This document shows positions 18,200 through 26,923 of a stretch of DNA of 64,000 nt, piece by piece. A program made the position numbers and the translations under genes. Under the pieces are notes generated by a model. It saw nothing but the letters and a program-made list of their open reading frames with translations. It was not told the DNA's origin and searched no databases. Position 1 is the first letter of the stretch, and each line of letters begins with the position of its first letter. The DNA is from Fuerstiella marisgermanici (GTDB lineage Bacteria > Planctomycetota > Planctomycetia > Planctomycetales > Planctomycetaceae), in contig NZ_CP017641.1 of assembly GCF_001983935.1 (NCBI RefSeq), positions 3,844,001-3,908,000 on the forward strand, given 5' to 3'.

Positions 18200-19489
18200 C
18201 AGGGCCAGCGCATACTAAGTTGTTTTGCCGGTAAGGATTTGCATCAAATAGTCAATGTTCCATCCGGCCATTCTTCTTTTCATGACGTTGCTTTGTTTGC
18301 CAGGATGTTTCTTGATGAGGCTGAGTGTGAGTCGTCTGAGCCATGACAAATTGTTCGCGAAGATTCGGTTTCGGACTCGACTCTCATCCTCGCGGTAGGT
18401 CATGTCGAGACTCCAGTGCAGCGTGTTTTCTATGGCCCAGTGACCACGAACCGTTGTTGCGAACAGCTCGCCTTTGCGACGCAGACTGCTGATGTAGTAG
18501 CGAACGTCAGAATGATGAATGCCGTCCTGCTCGTACATTCGGATCGCCGTTCCGATGGTCTTGAGTCCGGCCCATTTGTGGCCCACGTCAAAATCGACAG
18601 GCACGGTCGCCTGATAGTAGATTCTCTGTTCCTGCCGACCGTGTCCCTTCTCTGTTTCTTCATAGCGACTGACGGGACAGCGAGCGAAGTCATCCTCCAG
18701 GTGATCGAGAAAAAACTTCTGCACGACCTCATAGAGTTTCGGTTGGTTGCCTTTCAGGGCTAACACATAGTCTGCATTGCCAGACACGATCTGCTGCGCA
18801 ATGTTTTTTTGACAACCCGCTGCGTCAATCGTAATGATCGCCTCATCGATATTGATTTCGTTCAGTAATTTCGGGATCGCGGTGATCTCGTTCGACTTCT
18901 CTTCCGTCGCCACCTGTCCCAGAGAAATCCCCTGATCAGAAGCCCACGCACTCACGATGAACAACGCACCCAGCCCATTCTTTTTGTCATGTGATCGACG
19001 GAGTGCTTTGCCATCAATCGCAATCTGTTTTCTGTAGCCTTCTTTCTGTTCGTCGGAAAGTCCTTCCAGCGATTCAATCCATTGCACGAAGCACGCTTGA
19101 AAGTCGTTCGGCTTCAGGAGAGAAAGGACGCGCCGGTACGTATCTTTTTTCGGAATGCCATGCGGAAGTGCCAGGTGTTTCTGCAGGCCATCGGCATTCA
19201 GTCGCGCCCATTCCGCAATCGCACTGGGGCCGTCGGCGTTGGCCAGCACTCCGCAAATGGCGATCACAATCACATCACCAAGCAGATGCAGACGATTGAT
19301 GTTGGAACGCGGGTCTTTCAATTGATCAAAGTAATGAACAATGTTTCCTGTCAGCTCCTGGGTGACCGCCAGTTCAACTGTCGACATCTCTTGTCCTCTC
19401 CTCGTGAAGTCCGATGTTACGACACGAAAAGACTAACCAATACTCACTTGTCGCGCCAGCCTAAATTGCCCAAAGTGCGCGCTGGCCCT
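18200..19489 (-). mobile_element. ISAs1-family element, type 1, inside IS3
   Basis: The inverted ends are CAGGGCCAGCGC at 18200 and GCGCTGGCCCT ending at 19489. An 11-bp direct repeat AGAGTCAAAGT flanks the element (18189-18199 and 19490-19500), slightly longer than the 8-10 bp usual for ISAs1, perhaps because of chance extra matching. The right-hand copy contains the TGA stop of IS3 OrfB, so the insertion left that gene intact. Confidence 0.9.
18215..19387 (-). CDS. ISAs1-family transposase, type 1
   Basis: A 390-residue transposase with an N-terminal domain beginning HYFDQLKDPRSNINRLHLLG and a DDE core. The acidic residues are visible in QIAIDGKALRRS, AIITIDAAGCQ and ENTLHWSLDMTYREDESRVR, and the block VSAWASDQGISLGQVATEEK is typical of ISAs1. 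The gene is intact and fills the element. It differs clearly from the second ISAs1 transposase at 25782, so the two elements did not come from each other here. It sits in the 3' end of an IS3 element. Confidence 0.92.
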   Translation of the reverse strand: MSTVELAVTQELTGNIVHYFDQLKDPRSNINRLHLLGDVIVIAICGVLANADGPSAIAEWARLNADGLQKHLALPHGIPKKDTYRRVLSLLKPNDFQACFVQWIESLEGLSDEQKEGYRKQIAIDGKALRRSHDKKNGLGALFIVSAWASDQGISLGQVATEEKSNEITAIPKLLNEINIDEAIITIDAAGCQKNIAQQIVSGNADYVLALKGNQPKLYEVVQKFFLDHLEDDFARCPVSRYEETEKGHGRQEQRIYYQATVPVDFDVGHKWAGLKTIGTAIRMYEQDGIHHSDVRYYISSLRRKGELFATTVRGHWAIENTLHWSLDMTYREDESRVRNRIFANNLSWLRRLTLSLIKKHPGKQSNVMKRRMAGWNIDYLMQILTGKTT

Positions 19490-19493
19490 AGAG

Positions 19494-20525
19494 TCAAAGT
19501 GGCTTTGAGCGTTTGGGACGGTAGACGGCCCATGGTGTTTGGCGGTCGAGCGACTGATGACGGCGCTGGTGTCCGTAGTAGTCGAAGTAACTCGTCAGCC
19601 CGTTTCTACAATCGGCTCCGGTTGCGTACTCCTTGAGATAGACCTCTTCGTATTTCACGGTTCGCCACAGCCGTTCGATCATCACGTTGTCTATCGCGCG
19701 GCCCTTGCCGTCCATACTGATCGCGACGTCCTGTGACTTCAAAGCGCCGGTGAACTCACGGCTTGTAAACTGTGAACCCTGATCGGTATTAAAGATTTCT
19801 GGTCTGCCGAATGACGAAAACGCGTTTTCCAAAGCATCCATGCAGAAGTCAACATCCATGCTGTTGGACAGGCGCCACGAAAGAACGTAGCGGCTGTACC
19901 AGTCCATCACGGCAACCAGATACAGAAAACCCAACCGCATGGGAATGTACGTAATGTCACAACACCAAACGTGATTTGGACGATTGATTTCAAGGCCACG
20001 CAACAAATACGGAAAGACCTGATGACCTTCCATTCGCAGCGTCGTTCGACGTTTGGGGGAGATACCTTCGATGCCCATTTTTCGCATTAAACGTTGGATT
20101 CGCTTGCGATTCACCGTCATGCCCTGATCTTCAAAGAAGTCCACCATCTGCCGCGAACCACGATGCGGACGCTTCAAATGTTCTTCGTCCATCAGCCGCA
20201 TCAGTCTAAGGTTCTCCCCGCTTTCCGGAACAGGTTCGTAGTACACATTGTTGCGATGAAGACCGAGAAGACGACACTGCTCACGAATACTCAGTTGCCG
20301 ATGATCGAAGTCAATCCACGACCTTGCTTCACTCACTGACTTCGGCCACTTTTTTTTTAAGCCACTCCAGCTGCACTTTGAGACGACCAATCTGCTCGTA
20401 CAGCTCGGCTGTCTGTGGTTCGTCGGTGACCGCCGGTTTGGTCTTCTTCGTGCCACTGCCAGTCTCGAAGACGCCTTCGGCTCCATCCAGAAGTTGCTTC
20501 TTCCAAAGGTTGATCTGAGTCGCAT
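19494..20525 (-). CDS. IS3-family transposase OrfB
   Basis: This frame encodes the catalytic part of an IS3 transposase. An HTH_21-like region (LRLMRLMDEEHLKRPHRGSR) precedes an rve integrase core with NHVWCCDITYIPMRLGFLYL (first Asp), IFNTDQGSQFTS (second Asp) and DNVMIERLWRTVKYEEVYL (Glu). The useful part begins near 20350, where a run of nine A on the minus strand (20350-20358) lies in the OrfA overlap; a -1 slip there would give the OrfAB fusion used by this family. The frame upstream of that point is probably not used. The stop codon lies in the target duplication of the nested ISAs1, so OrfB is complete. Confidence 0.9.
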   Translation of the reverse strand: MRLRSTFGRSNFWMEPKASSRLAVARRRPNRRSPTNHRQPSCTSRLVVSKCSWSGLKKKWPKSVSEARSWIDFDHRQLSIREQCRLLGLHRNNVYYEPVPESGENLRLMRLMDEEHLKRPHRGSRQMVDFFEDQGMTVNRKRIQRLMRKMGIEGISPKRRTTLRMEGHQVFPYLLRGLEINRPNHVWCCDITYIPMRLGFLYLVAVMDWYSRYVLSWRLSNSMDVDFCMDALENAFSSFGRPEIFNTDQGSQFTSREFTGALKSQDVAISMDGKGRAIDNVMIERLWRTVKYEEVYLKEYATGADCRNGLTSYFDYYGHQRRHQSLDRQTPWAVYRPKRSKPL

Positions 20526-20640
20526 GCAACTTATGCTTCAACGTCAGCTCACTGATCGTTCGATGCCCCTTGATGGCCTCTAACGCTACTTTCGCCTTAA
20601 ACGGTGCACTGAAGATTCGACGCTTCCGAGACATGCTCAC
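20329..20640 (-). CDS. IS3-family transposase OrfA
   Basis: A 103-residue protein with a helix-turn-helix (PFKAKVALEAIKGHRTISEL then HKLHATQINLWKKQLLDGA) of the transposase_8 type, which recognises the ends of the element. A leucine-zipper-like tail follows (YEQIGRLKVQLEWLKKKVAE). It overlaps OrfB in the -1 frame, and a nine-A slippery run lies near its end, so it is made both alone and as the start of the OrfAB fusion. It appears intact. Confidence 0.88.
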   Translation of the reverse strand: MSMSRKRRIFSAPFKAKVALEAIKGHRTISELTLKHKLHATQINLWKKQLLDGAEGVFETGSGTKKTKPAVTDEPQTAELYEQIGRLKVQLEWLKKKVAEVSE

Positions 20641-20737
20641 AGCTCCTGAAAAATCCGGTTCGTTGAACTCACCGTTTTAACACTCAGTGCCGTTTTCTCT
20701 ATCTAACCCCGTGGTCCAAATATTGGGGTCCACTTCA

Positions 20738-21340
20738 GTCTGACAACATGGTAGACGAGTTTGACGTCATAGCCGAATTCATCAATCAGAACCTTTCGCT
20801 TACCGGTCGTTCTTTTTGAACGCATTTTGCGCATCTGGGCGTCCGCATAACCCTTAAACCAAGGCCAGCAGCCTTTGTGAAAAACAGGCGACGGCGTTCC
20901 CGAACCATGCTGCCGACCTTCGTGATATGCAGCACGCAGTCCTGAGGCGTAAACAGTGAGTCGATGATGTTGGGATTACATTCCAAGCACAGCGAAATGT
21001 ATTTCACGACACTGTAAATTGCAAAATCCCACTCACACCCATCACCATTGTTGGCAGACGGGTCGTCAATATGGGCTTCCTGAAATTGTTCGAACCGTTC
21101 GCGCGGATTGTCGAACCCCGGGATCTCTCCGGAAAGATGTGGGAATACGTCTTCCTTCGGTGGAACACAAAACCCGAAAATAACCCGGCCATAATCGTCG
21201 GTAAAAACACCATAGGCCGTCGATCCCATCAGGGTTTCGTACATGACACATGTCGGAAGAAAAGCGGGTGGATGAATCAGGCCGCGTTCGGCGAGTTGTT
21301 GTAGTGTGCTGGCCAGACGGAATTCCTGGGGACCTGACAT
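20738..21340 (-). pseudogene. 5' part of a nucleotidyltransferase-like gene, frameshifted and split
   Basis: Starting at ATG 21340, the protein shows CVMYETLMGSTAYGV, then FGFCVPPKEDVFPHLSGEIP, YSVVKYISLCLECNPNIID and SLFTPQDCVLHITKVG, a pattern of predicted nucleotidyltransferases (COG3541-like). The frame is lost at a T-run (plus-strand A-run 20880-20884): one missing base turns HKGCWPWFKGYADAQMRKMR into an unrelated tail ending at 20786. The restored frame runs on to GYDVKLVYHVV and then into the IS3 element. The segment where the family has its two catalytic Asp residues reads TDDYGRVIFGF, with Gly and Val in their places as I align it. The gene therefore carries three defects: active-site loss, frameshift and insertion. 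Confidence 0.82.
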
Positions 21341-21509
21341 CAAGTTAAACGACGGCGGCTGTGTCCGAATCGAAAACAGGCACAGTGTAATTTCACTCTG
21401 GCAGATGTGCCCCTGAGAATCAATCAGCAAGACTTACCTGTCGATCGCTGCGGCTACCTCAAATCAGAATTTTCAGCAGGGAAAAATCTAACGTGTCCGC
21501 AGAAACGAA

Positions 21510-21533
21510 GCCCCGCCGGATCTCCGGCGGGGC
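21510..21533 (-). terminator. Probable intrinsic terminator of the methyltransferase gene
   Basis: GCCCCGCCGG and CCGGCGGGGC form a perfect 10-bp stem around ATCT, nine bases beyond the stop of the minus-strand gene at 21542. In that direction it is followed by TTCGTTT, a weak T-tract. Confidence 0.7.
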
Positions 21534-21541
21534 TCTTGACA

Positions 21542-22630
21542 TCACACTTTTTGTGCTGCGACCAGGACTTGAGTTCGTCGCAGCTTCCAGCTTTCAGGAG
21601 CCTGTTGAACAAGCTGCTCCATCCGCTCGAACAGCATCTCCATACATCGCTCCGGCTCGTCAACGGTCTGTTGAAATGCGGCCTTCACGATCGGTTCCGC
21701 GAGTGCTCGGATGAACCGCACATACGCAGCCGCATAGCGGCCAACATCTCCGTATTCACAGAACGCGGAATACAGCGGGCAGGCCACTTCCGTTTCCGAA
21801 GCGTATGTCAATGTCAGGCCGCATTCTTTCAGGCATGGATCTTCTTCAAACGGTCGCACCACTTCCTCCAGACTGCGGCGATAGACGGGGATAAACAAGG
21901 CATCCTGCGTTTCCGGGCAAACAACGTCTTCCGCGATCAGTTGCTGAAGTGCTTCACTGATCAGTCGAAACGGGCTGTGAACCTGGCTGTCGGACGCCAG
22001 CTTTCCGACCATGCTGACCACCAAACATCCGCCTGACGCGAGTTCCTGTGCTCGGTGCTGCAGAAAGCATGACCAATCACCTTCGGCCACCTGACGGGCG
22101 TCCTCAGCTTCCGTTCCGGTCAGCTGTTCGCGGCAGATCGCGTGGCTGTTTTCCAGAGTCTCAGGAATGCGGCTCATCCAGTGAACGGCCGAAAACGAAG
22201 TTCCCAACGTCATTGATCCGGTTGGCAACAACTGCTTGTAGAAGGAACCCGAACTCATGAATTCAAACGTGCCAGCCGTTGCTTCTAAGTTGCCCTGTGA
22301 AACACTGGCAACCTGGTTGAAGTCGTTTTCGCAGCGATCATTGCGAACGATGGTGCAGGCAGCTGACGGACGAACCGCTCGAACCGACTGAATCGCCGCA
22401 TTGGTGAGGCGACGAGAGTTTCGACCATCAGCACACCCGAAGTCTGCGACCAGCACGTTTGCTGACAATGTCTGACGTGCAGCCATCTCAGCCGTCTCAC
22501 AAATCAACGGGAGTGCTCGCTCAACGTCGGACTGCTGAGGCTGACTGTTGGCAGCGTAGTAGCCATCCGCTTTCATCGAAATCCGCTGTGCCCGTTCGCA
22601 GTCCTGCATGACTGAAGTCGGCCGCATCAT
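21542..22630 (-). CDS. SABATH-type S-adenosylmethionine-dependent carboxyl methyltransferase
   Basis: About 362 residues from the ATG at 22630. The frame opens at 22726, but its first part overlaps DNA homologous to the non-coding region upstream of another gene (from 22669), so a start at 22630, 22627 or 22609 is more likely. SABATH features are visible: MKADGYYAANSQPQQ near the N-terminus, VLVADFGCADGRNSRRL as the SAM-binding loop, SGSFYKQLLPTGSMTLGTSF and SAVHWMSRIP as the substrate region, and a helical C-terminal cap. Plant members methylate carboxyl groups of salicylate, jasmonate or auxin; bacterial substrates are mostly unknown. No pathway genes lie next to it, so the substrate cannot be guessed. 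A hairpin terminator follows. Confidence 0.78.
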   Translation of the reverse strand: MMRPTSVMQDCERAQRISMKADGYYAANSQPQQSDVERALPLICETAEMAARQTLSANVLVADFGCADGRNSRRLTNAAIQSVRAVRPSAACTIVRNDRCENDFNQVASVSQGNLEATAGTFEFMSSGSFYKQLLPTGSMTLGTSFSAVHWMSRIPETLENSHAICREQLTGTEAEDARQVAEGDWSCFLQHRAQELASGGCLVVSMVGKLASDSQVHSPFRLISEALQQLIAEDVVCPETQDALFIPVYRRSLEEVVRPFEEDPCLKECGLTLTYASETEVACPLYSAFCEYGDVGRYAAAYVRFIRALAEPIVKAAFQQTVDEPERCMEMLFERMEQLVQQAPESWKLRRTQVLVAAQKV

Positions 22631-22668
22631 ACTTGCGGTTGACGACACCGTCAGCTTGACGGTCGAAA

Positions 22669-23104
22669 CACCTGTTCGGTTGTTCAGTAGTCGATCAAAA
22701 CGATTTTTTTGAACGTAGGCTGTCATGACTGCACTTCGATACTGGTCTGTGTGTGAAAAGTTGCCAGCAAACCCGTGTTTTCTGGCTTCTACTGTTCAGA
22801 CAGGTATCCAGGCGGCAGTTAAGGACTGATTCGAAAAATTCCGAAAACGGCGGGTGCATGCGGTCGCATCATTGTTGAGTCTCACGAAAACTCAGAATCC
22901 CACGGCGGCTACGCAACTGTGTCACCCCGTGCCATTGGAACCGGCTGAGGGTGAAATCTTGGTGTAGTCCGTAAGCTGGTTGACCTGACAACCGCGGGAG
23001 GTGACGATATTGACAGGTTCGTTTTCGACGCAGGCGTGCTCCACAGCTGTTTTTGGGTTAGTAAATAGCGGCGACGAAATCAATATTCCTAACGAGGTCA
23101 ATCA
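22669..23104. repeat. Duplicated upstream region, copy B
   Basis: This is homologous to 7671-8094 over its whole length, starting with the same 20-mer (22669-22688) and ending in AACGAGGTCAATCA before the ATG. It probably contains the promoter and leader of the 23105 gene. Its first bases overlap the upstream end of the open frame of the methyltransferase gene on the other strand. Confidence 0.7.
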
Positions 23105-25666
23105 ATGCGATTCCGAGCACTGCTGTTCATTCTGCCGTTGTTGTTTCATTCGTCTGTTCGCTGCGATGAAGCCGTGGACAATCCGCATCAGGCCGATGAA
23201 GAGAAGGTAGAGCGTTTTCAGAAACAACGCAACGGCTCGTTTGAAGGGCTGTCAAGATTCGCGCACACAATTGGTAAGTATCGAAAGATCGCAATCTTCG
23301 AAACCCGACAACAGGCCGACACAGACGCAAACCCATTGATGTATTCGGTAGGGATGCTGCACCCGTACGATGGGTCAAACGCCAGACACGATAAATCCCA
23401 ATTAGGTACACGGCTGAACGATCTCATCAAGGAAGAGCAGCAAAGACGTCAATGGGAAGATTTTAAAGCAGTCTGCTTTAAGTCCGATCAGTCGATCCTT
23501 TCAGGGGTTTTCGAATTCGAAGCAACCAAGGCTGAACGCAAGAGGCGATACGACGAATCATTCCCGTCTGATCTTGCGGCGTGCTATAGGCGAACTCAAG
23601 TCAGCCCAACCCATTCGATTGAGCCAGCTTCAATTACTGAAAAAGAACATAGACTTCAGTATTGTACACACCAGTTTGGTCCAGACGACCCGAGGACGCT
23701 CCTCGTAGCTTTAGAATTGAGCGCCGTCAGAGACTGCTCTGTTTTGTCCACTGACAAACAAAACTCTGTAGGCCGCCTATTCAAGTGGTATGCTCCAAAC
23801 GACTCCGATAGCCCGTCCCTCCTGGAGTCAGAAATAACACTTCGAAACCTTTTCGGGGAGTCTAGTTTCTGGACACTTTTCCGACTGCGGCGTGAGTCCG
23901 ACAGACTGCTGAATGCCGCATTGAACAATGACACGGCAGCCTCGATAGCATTTGCGGAACAGTGCAACAGCATGGTCGACCAGGCTTTGTCACAACTGGA
24001 AACCACTTCCGAGTTTAAGGGAGTAAATATTATCGATCACTTCGTGCTCAAATTTCGCGTTTGTGTTCGACTCGGCAACTGGGATGCCGCTGCCGAAGCT
24101 TTGCAAGCGGCGCTTGCCGTTCCGAGCCAGGTAATCGATCCCTTTGTTGATTCTCGAAACCTGGCTGTCCGGTATGCGATTGCGGTCGCAACTAAATTTG
24201 AAGGGACGGAAAACGACGACCGAACGCATCTGCTTGCCGATGCGATCCCAGCAAACAGCACATTCACAGAAGGCAATGCCAATGATCAGCGGCAGTTTGT
24301 AGCCGCCATGAAACGGCGACTGCAAGCGATCAGGAGATTGACTCCCGTAGAACGAGAGACTCTCAGCCAGCACACTCAGAGTCTGCACAGGCTCCTCAAA
24401 AATCTCGCAACTGCTGCTCCATTCAATGCTGAAAATGTATTGGGTGCTCCAACCGTGAGTACCAAGATTATGCCCATGTTGAAAACGCAAGATATTCGGC
24501 GAATGGCTTCTTTCCGATGGATGATTCGCCCTTCGTATAATCCAGATAACGAGCAAACAATCGCAAACAACGGCGAGCCTGCGATCATCAAAGAAAGACA
24601 GCATTTGATGCGCGTCGGGGCGCAGCTCCAATCTCTTGAATCTTTTGTCGCTGTGTCACTCAACAGCGACCCTTTTATATTGTCCCAGATTGCCATGGCC
24701 CAAGGGTGGTTGTCGACAAGAGTCGATACACCCGTGGCAGCTATTGCTCATTTCCGAAAGGCGATCGAGTTGTTGCACTTTGCGGGATTCGGAGATCGCG
24801 GCATTGTCTCCAGTATTCGCTGGAAAATCACAAACCTTTGGGAGACGGAGTCGGGCAATGCACTCGCCCGACAAAATTGGACGCAATTTGAAGAACTTGC
24901 ACGCGAACGCATCGAGTGGAGTTCCAGTAAGTTGGGAGACAAACACTGGTACACGCAGAAGCTGAAGCAGGGAATGTTAAGCGAGTTGATTGACAAGCGA
25001 TTGCCAGTCGCCGACAGAACTTTTTTGAACGAGAGTGGGACTTACGTTGTTAACCCTCGCAACTTACGAATATTTGGCACGTACCACGACGATAGCGAGC
25101 CTCAGTTTCGAGTCCGCGACGCTCTTGCGGAGCACGGCGGGACCGTGGCTCGGCGAAATCGTATTTTGCAGCGCGAAGACCCACTGACTCCACAACTGCT
25201 CAGCCGACAGGCCGAGCTTGAAGTTGGGCGAGGCAACCTGGACCGCGCAGACGAAATTATGGCCGACGCGATAAAACGTCAGGAGGTCCAGTCCACGCGG
25301 TTTCACATGGACTACGCAGATCTGCTGAACATTCGGGCGAGAATTCGCGAACTAGCTGGTAACTCGACGGCTGCGAACCGATGGTATGCTGAGGCACAGG
25401 CCATTGGAAGACATATAGGTTACTTCATAGACATTCGCCTAAAGCTAGGGCAAAAAGCCCGGGCGTTTACGATGCCAGTTTCTGTTCCATCGTCGAATGA
25501 TAAGATTCGGCAGTTGAGCGACCACTTTGCAACAGCTATGCAGCAATCAAACTACGCTTGGGCAGCACGGAGCGCCTATGAATTGTTCGACCTCTGCAAG
25601 TCGGTCCATGGCAAAGACAGTATTCAAGCCGCGCTCGCTTTATCAAACATGGCCTCGGTCGCCGCC

Positions 25667-26923
25667 TAGGCGGATTGCGCGACATTGGATAAGATGGTAT
25701 AGATGGCAACCTTCAGTGTCAGTGTGATGTTTCACGCTGCTATGTGTGCTGAAATGTTTGAGCCGCGAAAGGATTCCTGCCATGCCTTTGTCCACCAGTT
25801 TTGTCGATCATTTCTCTGATGTTACGGATCCAAGGCGCGGTGAGCCGGTCTATCCGCTTCAAAATATTCTGTTCATTGCAGTCTGTGCTGTGATCAGTGG
25901 CGCGGATGATTTTGTCGCGATTGCGAAGTTTGGCAGAACGAAACGAGATTGGTTTGCGAAGTATCTCGATCTGTCCGCAGGGATTCCGTCGCACGATCGT
26001 TTCAACGCCATCCTCGCTCTGATTCGTCCTGCAGAATTTGAAAAGTGCTTACTGAATTGGATCACTTCTCTGCAGAAAATCAGTGACGGACAAATCATCG
26101 CGATCGATGGTAAGACACTCCGTCGCAGCTATGACAAAGCCAGTGGCAAGTCGGCCATCCACATGGTCAGTGCATGGGCCACAGCCAATCATATCAGTCT
26201 CGGGCAAGTCGTCGTCGATGCGAAGAGTAATGAGATTACGGCGATTCCCAAACTGCTGGAATTGATCGAGGTTTCCGGTGCTTTAGTGACGATTGACGCC
26301 ATGGGTTGCCAAACGGAAATCGCGTCGAAGATTGTCGACGCAGAGGCGGACTATTGTCTTGCCGCGAAAGGCAATCAGCCCACGCTACACGCAGGTCTCG
26401 TCGCGTTCTTCGCCGACCATTTGGAAGATGACTTTGCACGCTGTCCGGTGCGACGATTTGAAACGAAAGAAAACACCGGCGGCCGCGAAGATTTGCGACA
26501 GTATCTGATCTGTCGTGCGCCGGAGGATCTTCCGGACGCACATCGCTGGAAGAACCTGAAGGCGATCGGGATCGCGATCAACAACACTCTCCGCGACGGC
26601 AAAATGTGCATCGGCATCCGCTATTACATTTTAAGCCGTTATGTCTCCGGCCGTCGTTTCGCCGAAGCTGTGCGGAGCCATTGGGGTGTCGAGAACAATT
26701 TGCATTGGCAACTGGACGTCACTTTCCAGGAAGATCAATCGAGGATCCGTAAAGGCCACGCAGACATGAACTTCAGCATCCTTCGCCGCACGGCGTTGAG
26801 TCTCCTGAAAAACGAATCCACAGCCAGGGTGGGGATCAAAAACAAAAGACTCAACGCTGCCTGGGATGAGACATACCTCGCGAAAGTCCTGTTCGGCAAA
26901 TGACTTAGCGTGCAATCCCCCTG
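25667..26923 (+). mobile_element. ISAs1-family element, type 2 (1257 bp)
   Basis: The ends are imperfect inverted repeats: TAGGCGGATTGCGCG at 25667 and, read inward from 26923, CAGGGGGATTGCACG. A perfect 10-bp target duplication GGTCGCCGCC flanks it (25657-25666 and 26924-26933). The host is the third TPR-CHAT gene. Confidence 0.93.
25782..26903 (+). CDS. ISAs1-family transposase, type 2
   Basis: A 373-residue transposase from ATG 25782; the frame opens 12 codons earlier at a GTG, but the ATG gives the usual start MPLSTSFVDHFSDVTDPRR. The DDE residues lie in IIAIDGKTLRRS, ALVTIDAMGCQ and ENNLHWQLDVTFQEDQSRIR. VSAWATANHISLGQVVVDAK is a conserved block shared with the other ISAs1 transposase in the window. 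The gene is intact and occupies nearly all of the element. Confidence 0.92.
   Translation: MPLSTSFVDHFSDVTDPRRGEPVYPLQNILFIAVCAVISGADDFVAIAKFGRTKRDWFAKYLDLSAGIPSHDRFNAILALIRPAEFEKCLLNWITSLQKISDGQIIAIDGKTLRRSYDKASGKSAIHMVSAWATANHISLGQVVVDAKSNEITAIPKLLELIEVSGALVTIDAMGCQTEIASKIVDAEADYCLAAKGNQPTLHAGLVAFFADHLEDDFARCPVRRFETKENTGGREDLRQYLICRAPEDLPDAHRWKNLKAIGIAINNTLRDGKMCIGIRYYILSRYVSGRRFAEAVRSHWGVENNLHWQLDVTFQEDQSRIRKGHADMNFSILRRTALSLLKNESTARVGIKNKRLNAAWDETYLAKVLFGK

Larger units (their letters stand above)
18143..20737 (-). mobile_element. IS3-family element carrying a nested ISAs1
   Basis: The ends are long imperfect inverted repeats: TGAAGTGGACCCCATTTATT at 18143 and the complement of TGAAGTGGACCCCAATATTT ending at 20737, both continuing TGGACCACGGG. 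The 3-bp direct repeat GTC flanks them (18140-18142 and 20738-20740), as expected for IS3. Two overlapping minus-strand frames encode OrfA and OrfB. An ISAs1 element (18200-19489) sits at the OrfB stop codon. Without it the element is about 1.3 kb, normal for the family. Confidence 0.92.
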
